From: Gammaproteobacteria bacterium
GTDB lineage: Bacteria > Pseudomonadota > Gammaproteobacteria > GRL18
Reading direction: 5' to 3'
DNA: 24,518 nucleotides
Assembly (NCBI GenBank): GCA_028571885.1
Contig: JAPVVU010000005.1
Location: 1 to 24,518, forward strand
The position numbers and the translations under genes were made by a program. Below are positions 1 through 7,539 of the stretch, piece by piece (positions within the stretch are counted from its first letter, which is position 1; each line of letters opens with the position of its first letter). The notes beneath the pieces are model-generated. The model did no database searches and was not told where the DNA came from. It saw nothing but the letters and a program-made list of their open reading frames with translations.

Positions 1-500
1 ATTTTCTCGGTACCTAAGGCTTTCTTGGCTGCTTCTGCAACGATCCACTTGTAGCTTTCACCGTTGATCATGATCTGCCATTTACCTGAACGGACCGGCA
101 TGCCGCCGTCTGCCAGGCTCTTGCCTTCATCACCCGGCTGTTTCCAGATCGGTAGACCCCATTCTTCGAACAGGTGCACGGAATCATCAACGTGACGACC
201 TAAGTCGTACGCTAAATCATCACGGGTAATACCCATCAGATCGTTGGAGACCATACGCGCGTAATCCGCTGGATCCTGCTCGGTACCAATATAAGTGTTA
301 ATCGCTGATAAACCCTGTGCAACGGCACCTGAACGGTCCATTGCGGCTTTATCAACCAGCTTGACTGAAATGTCCTGGCCTGATGCTTCGATCCATGGTC
401 CTAATTCGTATGCTGCGCCACATGCGCCCATACCACCACCGATAAGTAGAATGTCAACCGTTTCTTCGATGACTTCTGGATTTTCAAATGTTCCTGACAT
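1..500 (-). CDS. aprA: Adenylylsulfate reductase, alpha subunit (N-terminal part, cut by window edge)
   Basis: AprA is the flavoprotein catalytic subunit of dissimilatory APS reductase, which interconverts sulfite plus AMP with adenosine 5'-phosphosulfate in the cytoplasm. In sulfur oxidisers it runs in the oxidative direction. Only the first 166 codons are present. The N-terminus carries an FAD dinucleotide-binding motif (DILLIGGGMGACGAAYEL, residues 16-33), followed by family-typical stretches such as VDKAAMDRSGAVAQGLSAIN and GLPIWKQPGDEGKSLADGG. The ATG at 500 is preceded by a clear GAGG ribosome binding site with 8 bases of spacing. It lies 122 bp downstream of aprB, the usual aprBA order. 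Codon use looks richer in G and C than in most neighbouring genes, as expected for an abundant enzyme. The C-terminal part is outside the window. Confidence 0.96.
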   Translation of the reverse strand, partial: MSGTFENPEVIEETVDILLIGGGMGACGAAYELGPWIEASGQDISVKLVDKAAMDRSGAVAQGLSAINTYIGTEQDPADYARMVSNDLMGITRDDLAYDLGRHVDDSVHLFEEWGLPIWKQPGDEGKSLADGGMPVRSGKWQIMINGESYKWIVAEAAKKALGTEK

Positions 501-570
501 TCGGATAACCTCTGTTTGTATTTGCTTTTGTGAGCTATGTTCGTTGTGTCTGTTTTTTTAACATCAGCAC

Positions 571-594
571 AAGGAACTGGCTCGCCATGTTCTT
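571..594 (-). other. Intercistronic hairpin between aprB and aprA
   Basis: An imperfect inverted repeat (AAGGAAC-TGGC, two-base loop, GCCA-T-GTTCTT) lies in the 122-bp gap between aprB and aprA. On the transcribed strand it is not followed by a T-run, so it is unlikely to be an intrinsic terminator. A structure that stabilises or processes the mRNA is more plausible. This is inferred from the sequence only. Confidence 0.4.
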
Positions 595-622
595 GCTAAG
601 TAATGTCTGAGTGAGACTCGAA

Positions 623-1099
623 TTACTTAAGAAGGATTAGTTCGTCTGGATTGCCCTCGTAAGGGTATTTGCCTTCGTTGACAAAGAAACCTTTATCAGC
701 TCCAATGTTCGCGTAATCCGCTTTAGGCTTGCCTTCATACGGCTGAATTGAACCTTCAGGCGTAGTACGAATAGGGAATTTGAAACGTTTCATGGTGCCG
801 TTTCTGAATTTAATGGTCCACATGATTGAATCAGTGCCGCGTAAAGGCTGAACTGAACCACCCATCGGCACGATATCGGCATAAGCACGACATTCGATGG
901 CGTTTTGCGGGCAGATCTTAATGCAGGAATAGCACTCCCAGCACTGCTCTGGCTCCTGGTTGAACGATTTCATCGCGTGACCAGTTTCTGAACCGTCTTT
1001 GTCAAGCTTCATCAAGTCGTGTGGGCAGATGTACATACATGCTGTTCTGTCCTGACCTTTACAGCCATCACACTTTTCTGTGCGTACGAATGTTGGCAT
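623..1099 (-). CDS. aprB: Adenylylsulfate reductase, beta (iron-sulfur) subunit
   Basis: AprB is the ferredoxin-like electron-transfer subunit of APS reductase. It binds AprA and carries two [4Fe-4S] clusters. The protein is 158 residues, normal for the family. Cysteines at 10, 13, 21 and 25 (CDGCKGQ...CMYIC) and at 53, 56, 59 and 63 (CWECYSCIKIC) form the two cluster motifs, and the C-terminal segment (KGFFVNEGKYPYEGNPDELI) is characteristic of the subunit that wraps AprA. The ATG at 1099 has an AAGGA ribosome binding site nine bases upstream. It is transcribed with aprA just downstream. No aprM or qmo gene lies upstream of it: the next gene in that direction is an unrelated secreted repeat protein. 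Confidence 0.97.
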   Translation of the reverse strand: MPTFVRTEKCDGCKGQDRTACMYICPHDLMKLDKDGSETGHAMKSFNQEPEQCWECYSCIKICPQNAIECRAYADIVPMGGSVQPLRGTDSIMWTIKFRNGTMKRFKFPIRTTPEGSIQPYEGKPKADYANIGADKGFFVNEGKYPYEGNPDELILLK

Positions 1100-1301
1100 T
1101 TTGGTTTTCCTTATGACTAATACTAACCCTTAAAATTTAAGAGTAGTAAACTATAATTGATACTGCCTTTCAGCAAACTGTGCAATTATACATAAGGAAA
1201 ACTGGAAAAACTACATTAATTTATTTTTTTCAGGATACTTTTTATTTATAAGTATTTAATAATATTAATCATTTTAGTTTAATGAAATAAATGTTGCAGC
1301 T
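1100..1301. promoter_or_regulatory. AT-rich upstream region of aprBA
   Basis: About 200 bp separate aprB from the terminator of the next operon, and this must hold the aprBA promoter unless transcription reads through. It is very AT-rich. A short palindrome (CTTAAAATTTAAG, 1129-1141) lies about 30 bp upstream of the aprB start, where an operator or 5'-leader hairpin could sit. I could not assign a convincing -35/-10 pair by eye. Confidence 0.35.
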
Positions 1302-1333
1302 AAAGTAAAAAAAGGACATTGAGACACCTCAAT
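1302..1333 (-). terminator. Probable intrinsic terminator of the channel/repeat-protein operon
   Basis: A six-base stem (ATTGAG / CTCAAT, 1318-1333, four-base loop) abuts the stop codon of the 1333-2556 gene. On the minus strand it is followed by GTCC and then a run of seven T. The stem is short but its geometry is that of a Rho-independent terminator. Confidence 0.55.
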
Positions 1334-2556
1334 TACTGTGTAGAAAACATATCCGGCATAGAAAAACCTGGAACCATAGTATCTGGTGTAGTAAAAGGCA
1401 TGACGTTTTGTGAATGATTATCATATGCCTTATAAAAAGTATCAAACGGATTACTTCCTCCAGGGAAGCCCCCTAGCCCTGTCTGCGGATTATATAGCGA
1501 ACCCATGAAAGGGTTTATTCCACTCTTATTGAAATTCCTCCTATTGGGTAGCCCCGGTTGTTGTAAACCAGAGTGTAAACCCGGATATAAACCAGAGTGT
1601 GAACCCGGATATAAACCAGAGTGTGAACCCGGGTATAAACCATAAGTCGATAAACCGGGATTCAGCCCACCATAATTAGTGCCAGGAGTAAGATGACTAT
1701 AGCCAGGCACCATTGTGCCAGGAGTCACAACACCAGGTACTGTGCCTGGCAGTGTACCTGGAACAGCATAGACGGGTACAGGAACATATTGAATCTTGAT
1801 ATTTTGTCTTTTCTGCTCCAACTGTTTGTCATAATCAGTATATGAACCATAAGGGTTTGTACTAAATGTATTTTGACTGAATGAATTAGATCGATATGCA
1901 TTTTTGTTACTTAAACGTCTATTCGCTTCCATATCACTTGGGTAAAGTAAGTTTGGATATAAGCCGGCTTTTTCTCTGTGCTTTATATTTCCAGCTATGG
2001 CTGAAGGGTCAGTTTTCATTTGTTGCTGTCTGATACGGTTGCTAAACTGGTTAGCATTAGTTTCAACAGGATAACGAAAACCTTTTGAGAAATCACCGGC
2101 TGGACGTGCCTGTTCATTGTTATAACGCTCAACAGGCGGTGATGCCTGAGAATCATCTGTTTTAAAATTACTATATTTGTAGTGTTCTGATTCTCTAAAC
2201 AAGTCTGATCCGGGGGCAATATTATCGGCTTGTAACTGTACCTGTCGGGCCTGGTAGTTTTTATTTTGATATGCCTGAGACTGATTTTGTTCAAATGCAC
2301 GCTGACTGTCACTTGCTGCATATGAATTAGAGTCGGGATAAAAAGGTTTCTGACCAGAAGCCTGAGAGTCCTGTGGGTACACCCATTGCCTCCGGTTCTC
2401 ATAGCGTTTTTGACGCCCAACATCATATTGAGCCTGCTCTGATTGATCAATAATATCACTAGGAAAAAGGTAGTTATTTTCCGCAGATACAGGCGTTGCA
2501 AACAATGAAATAACAACAAACACATATATTAATAAGGCATTATGTTTTAAAGACAT
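1333..2556 (-). CDS. Secreted Pro/Gln/Asn/Tyr-rich repeat protein, function unknown
   Basis: I do not recognise this family. The 407-residue product starts with a signal peptide (hydrophobic core about residues 7-22, cleavage likely after SA at 24-25). The mature protein is low complexity: roughly 26-200 is rich in Gln, Asn, Tyr and Ser; 255-345 is rich in Pro, Gly and Tyr (for example YVPVPVYAVPG); the C-terminus repeats Met/Pro/Phe motifs. Three tandem copies of an eight-residue unit (GLYPGSHS and a variant) are encoded by exact 24-bp DNA repeats at 1565-1636. The ATG at 2556 has an AGGA site nine bases upstream. It starts only 40 bp after the K+ channel gene, so it is probably the last gene of that operon. 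The composition suggests a structural periplasmic, outer-membrane or surface protein, but no catalytic motif is visible. Confidence 0.8.
   Translation of the reverse strand: MSLKHNALLIYVFVVISLFATPVSAENNYLFPSDIIDQSEQAQYDVGRQKRYENRRQWVYPQDSQASGQKPFYPDSNSYAASDSQRAFEQNQSQAYQNKNYQARQVQLQADNIAPGSDLFRESEHYKYSNFKTDDSQASPPVERYNNEQARPAGDFSKGFRYPVETNANQFSNRIRQQQMKTDPSAIAGNIKHREKAGLYPNLLYPSDMEANRRLSNKNAYRSNSFSQNTFSTNPYGSYTDYDKQLEQKRQNIKIQYVPVPVYAVPGTLPGTVPGVVTPGTMVPGYSHLTPGTNYGGLNPGLSTYGLYPGSHSGLYPGSHSGLYPGLHSGLQQPGLPNRRNFNKSGINPFMGSLYNPQTGLGGFPGGSNPFDTFYKAYDNHSQNVMPFTTPDTMVPGFSMPDMFSTQ
1565..1636 (-). repeat. Three tandem 24-bp coding repeats
   Basis: Three consecutive 24-bp units (1565-1588, 1589-1612, 1613-1636) differ by only a few bases and encode the GLYPGSHS-type octapeptide. 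Their near identity suggests recent expansion and possible length variation between strains. Confidence 0.85.
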
Positions 2557-2596
2557 TCCACAGTATCCTGCTGCAACTTTTGTAAGAAAAAATGCT

Positions 2597-4501
2597 TCAT
2601 CCCGTTTTGTTCTCTTGCTGTGATTGTTTATATTTATAAAGCCATTGCCAAATATAGCCTCCAGCTAGCTCGTAACCAGTATGAATATAATTATAGATAT
2701 TTATATTGCTGACAGACCAGCACATCAAATGCATGCTTTCTTTATCACCACAAATCAATAACTGATCACCTTCATGTATTTCAAAATCATTGTCAGGTAA
2801 CAAAAAATTATCAAATTTCGTTGATGCATTTCTATTTGATATTTTTTGTCGATGTAATGATGCACTATTTTTTTTACGGTGCACTAATAAGACAACACAT
2901 TTCAAAGACTTATCCCTATTTCTTGGATGTCTTATAATTTGCCCGATAGTAATTCTACCTTTTTTTAAAAAACACATCACTGCTGGTGTTTGTTTTTCAG
3001 AAATATCGATCATCCAACTCGTTGCAGTATCATCAATAAAATCACTAATACGGCTGATTAAAACATTTGCCCACCGATCTTTTTGTCGCCTGGCTAATGA
3101 TAAAAATGTGGATAACAGGGGCGTTTTTATAATTGATAAGATTTCACCAGCGATGATACTTGCCGGCTGCATAATAAAATCCAGCTCTGCTTTTTCAAAG
3201 ACCGTCTCATTGCGGCTAAAATTTTGCCTGGCGATAGAAAATAATTTACCATCTGGTGATTCTTTTATTTTAACCTGTTTATTATTAACGTTTTTGTTTG
3301 TAAAACTTTTTAAAGCATATTTATCATTATGCTCTTTATTGCGTATTCTTCCTATCTGATGACGTTTCATTTCATCCTGAGCCGTTAAGACAATGGATAA
3401 ATTATTTGCATCATTATCTGTACCTGCAACAATTGCAACGGCCTCTGTTATTTTAGCTTCACGTAAAGTGACTGCTTCAGTCCCTCTGCCTGAAATTGTA
3501 CCTTCCGGCGCGTTAGTTACATCGGGGGAAGCTTCCACGATAACAGTCTTTACTCCAACATAATTTAAGTGCCTGGATATCGCTTTGCCAAATCGTCCAT
3601 AACCACAGATAACCCAGGTACCTTTCGGTGGCTTAATTGGTTCAAGTCTCACTTTATGATAAGGATTTGTAAGCCATTCATAGATCAGATAAGCACTGGA
3701 AGAACGAACTGACAGGGCTAAACGTCTGGCATAAATTTCAAAAGGATTAATAATATGACTTGTTCCAAAAGAAGCCATATTGGCCTCCGCTTCAACAGTT
3801 TCGGCCCGGCAAACTACCATAAGCTGATCATCTAACATTCGCTCTTTACTTAATAAGCGCGCTGTAATGGCAATTTTTAGATTGACTTCGTCCTTATTTG
3901 TTAATGCAATGACTCCCTTACAATATTTATGAGTTAAGCCTGCAGTTTCAAGAACCTGTGGAAAAGAAGCATTTGCAGCAAGTGCAGGAATATCAATATC
4001 CGGCTCATCAATTTCAAGACTATCGATACGATCAGGGTTAATATCAATCACCACAGATAGAATATGATTTTCAGATAATTCATGAGCCAGTAATTGCCCG
4101 GTATCACCATAACCACAAATCAAATAAAAAGGTTCTTTTATTCGACTCACTTGTTTTCGAAAGTGATTTTCTTTTAATACTTTTTTAAAAGCAGCATTTT
4201 GTAACGTACTGAATACTGCGCCAATACTATATAACCAGACAGTTACAGTGGTATAAATACAAAATACTGTCCACATTCTCTGGGCATTAGTGAATTCATA
4301 GGGGATTTCGCCAAAGCCAATAGTTGATCCCATAAAGCTAACAAAATAAAAGGCATGAAAAAAACTCATATGCCAGACATTTCCCTGATCATCCTGACCT
4401 GGAATCAATACAAAGCCCAAAATAACAGCAGCATAGCTGATGATCAGCAGCATAATTGGCAAGCGGATCCGCTTGAGCAGTAAAAAAATAAGGCTGTTCA
4501 T
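2597..4501 (-). CDS. Two-helix K+ channel-like protein with tandem RCK (TrkA-N) domains
   Basis: This 634-residue protein looks like a potassium channel of the two-helix pore plus RCK type. TM1 is about residues 13-35. A pore loop with the selectivity-filter-like TIGFGE is at 60-65, and TM2 is about 74-99. Two Rossmann RCK/TrkA-N domains follow: GYGDTG at 130-135 with an acidic strand end (VIDIN, 151-155), and GYGRFG at 300-305 with VEAS at 322-325. A C-terminal TrkA-C-like part (EIHEGDQLLICG, 574-585) ends the regulatory region. The filter reads GFG rather than GYG, a variant tolerated in some K+ pathways. It overlaps the upstream small membrane protein gene by one base (TAATG), which implies translational coupling, and the repeat-protein gene follows after 40 bp. 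Transport of K+ and nucleotide or ion gating are inferred from the family. Ion specificity is not proven. Confidence 0.85.
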   Translation of the reverse strand: MNSLIFLLLKRIRLPIMLLIISYAAVILGFVLIPGQDDQGNVWHMSFFHAFYFVSFMGSTIGFGEIPYEFTNAQRMWTVFCIYTTVTVWLYSIGAVFSTLQNAAFKKVLKENHFRKQVSRIKEPFYLICGYGDTGQLLAHELSENHILSVVIDINPDRIDSLEIDEPDIDIPALAANASFPQVLETAGLTHKYCKGVIALTNKDEVNLKIAITARLLSKERMLDDQLMVVCRAETVEAEANMASFGTSHIINPFEIYARRLALSVRSSSAYLIYEWLTNPYHKVRLEPIKPPKGTWVICGYGRFGKAISRHLNYVGVKTVIVEASPDVTNAPEGTISGRGTEAVTLREAKITEAVAIVAGTDNDANNLSIVLTAQDEMKRHQIGRIRNKEHNDKYALKSFTNKNVNNKQVKIKESPDGKLFSIARQNFSRNETVFEKAELDFIMQPASIIAGEILSIIKTPLLSTFLSLARRQKDRWANVLISRISDFIDDTATSWMIDISEKQTPAVMCFLKKGRITIGQIIRHPRNRDKSLKCVVLLVHRKKNSASLHRQKISNRNASTKFDNFLLPDNDFEIHEGDQLLICGDKESMHLMCWSVSNINIYNYIHTGYELAGGYIWQWLYKYKQSQQENKTG

Positions 4502-4884
4502 TAGCGCCGGACAACAACCGTTTCAATCACAAGCAAGACAACAGATGTCAAATTAGCAATCAGAGCACCGCCTGAAACAGAAACAATAGTAGCCATAACC
4601 TCCGGGGTAACACCCGAAACAGAAACATGTTCTGCAACGCCCCAGATAATGGCTGCGCCTATCAAATGAATATCAGCCACCAGACTGGTGGCTAATAATA
4701 CAGCACCGATATGAGAACGGTCACCCAGTTTAATGACTGTCGCTATTAAACTGATAACGATTGCAGCAAATAGTTCGTATACATGGTGATGTATTGGATT
4801 ATCAATTTCACCAATAAAAAAACCAAAATTGATGGTCAGTGCAAAAACAACAAAAAATGCAAAGGAAACTTTTTCAAAGTTCAT
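4501..4884 (-). CDS. Small integral membrane protein (DUF6394-like)
   Basis: The 127-residue product is almost entirely hydrophobic, with about four predicted membrane helices (near 5-25, 33-53, 60-85 and 92-125) and a conserved-looking GEIDNPIHHHVYELFAA segment between helices one and two. It resembles a small uncharacterised family that I recall as DUF6394, but I assign that from memory only. It is the first gene of the operon. Its stop overlaps the start of the RCK channel gene by one base, so it may be an accessory subunit or partner of that channel. The ATG at 4884 has a GGAAT site upstream. Confidence 0.75.
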   Translation of the reverse strand: MNFEKVSFAFFVVFALTINFGFFIGEIDNPIHHHVYELFAAIVISLIATVIKLGDRSHIGAVLLATSLVADIHLIGAAIIWGVAEHVSVSGVTPEVMATIVSVSGGALIANLTSVVLLVIETVVVRR

Positions 4885-5028
4885 ATATTTGATTCCAAAA
4901 AGTTGGTATTTAAACTATAGCAGATAGTACAGGATAAGGTAGTGTACACAGAATATTAACAATTGCCGATTTATAAGGAACTGATAAGGAACTTAAAATT
5001 TAGATTAAAGAAAGACTACTAGTACGAA

Positions 5029-5059
5029 AAAAAAACGATGTTAAGCACATCGTTTTTTT
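5029..5059 (-). terminator. Strong intrinsic terminator after the dynamin-like gene
   Basis: A perfect stem (CGATGT / ACATCG with A-run and T-run flanks extending it to 13 bp, five-base loop TAAGC) lies 19 bp past the stop codon of the 5078-6586 gene. The symmetrical A and T tracts mean it could work in both directions. On the minus strand the T-run follows the stem, as required. Confidence 0.85.
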
Positions 5060-5077
5060 ATTTATTAATATGTCTAT

Positions 5078-6586
5078 TTAGCTAGCAGCTTCTTCGGCAA
5101 GTTGAGAAGCGTCTTTATTGCGCTGCTCTTCTTCCTTTGCCAAACGCTCAGCTTCTTTGCGCCCTAAAGGGTCAGCAAAATTATCATTAAGTGATTTAAC
5201 GAAGTTATCTGCTTCATTGCGTACTCGCTCAATTGCTTTACGACCTCTTCTGCCCCAACCCGCCGGCTTAATGGCAAATACACTGCGAAGTGGGTAGGTG
5301 TTTTTTATAAAAGCAGCAGCAATATTACCCGGGCCATTATCAGTTGGTAATTTTTTGACCACTCTTCTGGCAATCATCCTTCGTACCCAGAAGTGTATGC
5401 CTCCGAAAATAACAATAAAAGTACCCGCAACCACACCCTGCAGCACAGAACTTGTTTTAAGTGATTCCAGCCATGGTGGCTGAAAAGACCAGTCAACCCA
5501 ATAACCAGCATAGATTGAAAGTCCAAGCAGCAATGAAGCTAATAGTCCATAGAGTATCGCATCTGTAATTAAAACTGAGCGATACCATGAATCCATAGCT
5601 TCTTTAATTTTAGGTACGGCAACACGTTCAATTTGATTCGCGGTATTTTCCAGAGCGCCAATAATTCGGTACACTCGTTCGACACTTACTTCCTGCATAC
5701 GATGTTCGATTTCACCCATATCGATATCAAGTTTATCTTTATAACGTTTACGGAGGTACTCATCCTCTATTTCAGGTGCTACTTTTTCATTGTAAACACA
5801 ATAGAAACGACCGGTTGAAAGCCCGGTCTGGACGACTGCCCGCTGCCAGGCTGCAACCACTTGTTCTGCATTGTCTTCATTTGCTGTGGAATCCATTTGA
5901 TTGAGTATAAACAGGAATTTTCCAGCATCATTACGTCGAATAGTGCCTTCAACCAGATGCTCCAGTGTATCTTTCATCGCACCCGGCTCTGGATGTCTGG
6001 CATCAAAAAAGACCAGAACCAAATCAGCTAAATCAATAATATGATCGGTAATTTTAAGCGTTGAATTACGTTGTTCATCCGCATCAAATCCTGGTGAATC
6101 TATAAGAATTTTGCCTTTTAAGACATCACTTTTACAGGTTTTAAGCTGCAGATAAGTATCAATTCGACTGCCTTCTCCAGCAGAGACCTTCTCAATTTCT
6201 TCACTAATTTGATAGAATGGCAGGCGTGGATCAGCATCAAGAGCCAAACCCGGTAAAACCCTGACCTTATCTTCCTGACTATAACAAACAACTGTAAACT
6301 TATCGTCAACCGCCTGATTGCCTGTCAATTGCAGATTAACATCAAGATAGCTATTAATAAAAGAGGATTTACCAGCAGAAAAAGTCCCCAAAACTGAAAT
6401 CAATGGCCACCATGAAATTGTTGTGGCAAATGATTGTTCGGTACTTAACAAACCAAGACGATAGGCCACTTTGTCCAGTTCTTTAAAAGAGTCAACTGCA
6501 TCAATTAGAATTGGGTTTTCTGTCGCTAGATTGTCTTGCAGACTTTGCAGTCTCGATTTAAGTAATGTGCTCGGGCCTTCAAACAT
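5078..6586 (-). CDS. Membrane-anchored dynamin-like GTPase
   Basis: The 502-residue protein has a complete GTPase core: P-loop GTFSAGKSS (67-75), candidate G2 threonine in the DDKFTVV region (94-100), G3 DSPG (163-166) and G4 NQMD (229-232). A helical region follows (about 270-335), then two hydrophobic segments (about 338-360 and 381-400) that form a membrane hairpin, and a basic then charged helical tail (440-500). This order matches bacterial dynamin-superfamily proteins, which bind and remodel membranes using GTP. The ATG at 6586 has a GGAG site 11 bases upstream. It appears to be a single-gene unit, with a terminator behind it and a MITE in front of it. The target membrane and the biological role cannot be read from the sequence. 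Confidence 0.85.
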   Translation of the reverse strand: MFEGPSTLLKSRLQSLQDNLATENPILIDAVDSFKELDKVAYRLGLLSTEQSFATTISWWPLISVLGTFSAGKSSFINSYLDVNLQLTGNQAVDDKFTVVCYSQEDKVRVLPGLALDADPRLPFYQISEEIEKVSAGEGSRIDTYLQLKTCKSDVLKGKILIDSPGFDADEQRNSTLKITDHIIDLADLVLVFFDARHPEPGAMKDTLEHLVEGTIRRNDAGKFLFILNQMDSTANEDNAEQVVAAWQRAVVQTGLSTGRFYCVYNEKVAPEIEDEYLRKRYKDKLDIDMGEIEHRMQEVSVERVYRIIGALENTANQIERVAVPKIKEAMDSWYRSVLITDAILYGLLASLLLGLSIYAGYWVDWSFQPPWLESLKTSSVLQGVVAGTFIVIFGGIHFWVRRMIARRVVKKLPTDNGPGNIAAAFIKNTYPLRSVFAIKPAGWGRRGRKAIERVRNEADNFVKSLNDNFADPLGRKEAERLAKEEEQRNKDASQLAEEAAS

Positions 6587-6665
6587 TGGTGCTTCTACTC
6601 CAGTTTTTACTCATCTTTTTCTGCTCATCTTCGTCTCTGCTATTAGTAAAAAGAATAAACAAATG

Positions 6666-6909
6666 GTAACTATTCAGCATATTATTTATAAAGAGCCTGT
6701 GGTTGCTTATTTTTCTGACTTTGATTGTCTGAGCGCAGCAGCTTCTCATAACAGAAAGCAAAGTCAGAAAAATAAGTGACCATGGGTTCAACAGTGGTCA
6801 TTAAGAAATATACGCTTCTAAGTTACAAAAATATAAGTGTTTGTATTTTATATGTTTTGTGACTTTTAGATGGTTAGCCGTTTTACGGCTTGGGTTGCTG
6901 AATAGTTAC
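6666..6909. mobile_element. MITE copy 1 (244 bp, with 8-bp target duplication)
   Basis: The element begins with GTAACTATTCAGC (6666-6678) and ends with its exact reverse complement GCTGAATAGTTAC (6897-6909). It is flanked by a perfect 8-bp direct repeat, AACAAATG, at 6658-6665 and 6910-6917. Bases 6666-6826 align without gaps to all 161 bp of copy 2 (16235-16395), with 22 mismatches by my count, about 86% identity. An 18-bp perfect inverted repeat (CTTATTTTTCTGACTTTG, 6706-6723 and 6759-6776) forms the internal palindrome. No transposase is encoded. GTAA ends with 8-bp duplications recall the IS66 family, so an IS66-type transposase is a plausible mobiliser, but this is inference. It sits between the helical membrane protein gene and the dynamin-like gene, about 80 bp upstream of the latter's start. 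Confidence 0.93.
6827..6909. repeat. 83-bp extension unique to MITE copy 1
   Basis: At 6814-6826 copy 1 has GCTTCTAAGTTAC, a decayed version of the right terminal repeat placed exactly where copy 2 ends. The element then continues for 83 bp, contains a small hairpin (AGCCG-TTTTA-CGGCT), and ends in an intact terminal repeat. The target duplication lies outside this outer end, so the longer form was the unit that inserted here. Confidence 0.8.
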
Positions 6910-6933
6910 AACAAATGTTAATAATTTTTAATA

Positions 6934-7539
6934 TTAACGTACTGGAGGTGGAAAAGCCAATGGTCCAGGTGAACCCTTTCCAGCGCCTCGTCTACCGCCC
7001 CATGGTGTTATACTGTCAAACATGCTTTCAGCAGGATTTGAAACTGTCCTGTTCATGCTCCACATATCACGCTGCATGGCAACCAGACCAACACTCATTG
7101 TCTGAATATTGGTGCTCATACCATCAATACGATCACCAACATTTTGAGCAACTCCAGTCATCACTGTAGTATTGGCAGCCATTTCAGGCATTGTTTGAGC
7201 AACCGTGTCAGACATTAAACTGGTACTATGCTGCATCTTCATAATGCTGCTTGAAATTATCTCCATATTAGTAGTAACCGACATCGACATCTGATTTACA
7301 GAGCGCGTCATTTGTCTGACATCATTAGACAATGAATGCACGTCGTGAGTCAGATTAAAAATCAGATAATAACCGTAAGCCGCTAAAACTATGAACGCAA
7401 ATAAAGCCGTATAAACAATTAATTGTAAACGTTGTCCTTTAACATCAGAACCTTTTTTACGTTCATCAAGCGTATCTGAATCAAAACCTGTTGCATCTGA
7501 GTCACTTGTTAGTTTATGGTATAACCTTTTAATAGGCAT
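6934..7539 (-). CDS. Membrane-anchored Met/Ser-rich helical protein, function unknown
   Basis: I do not recognise a named family. The 201-residue product has a charged cytoplasmic N-terminus (1-38), one membrane helix (about 39-62) and a long predicted helical or coiled-coil region (63-168) built of repeating Met, Ser, Thr, Asn and Val residues (such as VRQMTRSVNQMSMSVTTNM). The C-terminal tail is disordered and Gly/Arg/Pro-rich (ITPWGGRRGAGKGSPGP). The heptad-like hydrophobic pattern suggests oligomerisation, with the helix in the periplasm if the basic N-terminus stays inside. The ATG at 7539 has a strong TAGGAGAG site. It is the last gene of the block that starts with the sulfur-globule-like and ParA genes, separated from the TPR-like gene by 337 bp. 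MITE copy 1 lies 24 bp past its stop codon. Confidence 0.75.
   Translation of the reverse strand: MPIKRLYHKLTSDSDATGFDSDTLDERKKGSDVKGQRLQLIVYTALFAFIVLAAYGYYLIFNLTHDVHSLSNDVRQMTRSVNQMSMSVTTNMEIISSSIMKMQHSTSLMSDTVAQTMPEMAANTTVMTGVAQNVGDRIDGMSTNIQTMSVGLVAMQRDMWSMNRTVSNPAESMFDSITPWGGRRGAGKGSPGPLAFPPPVR

Noticed and set aside
2016..2525. A 169-residue frame inside the secreted repeat protein gene
   Set aside because: It is a frame-shifted reading of the same region. The 407-residue frame has the signal peptide, the ribosome binding site and the repeats in register.
6471..6791. Short open frames on both strands across the start of the dynamin-like gene and MITE copy 1
   Set aside because: They are antisense to the GTPase or fall within the palindromic MITE, lack ribosome binding sites, and have no protein-like composition.
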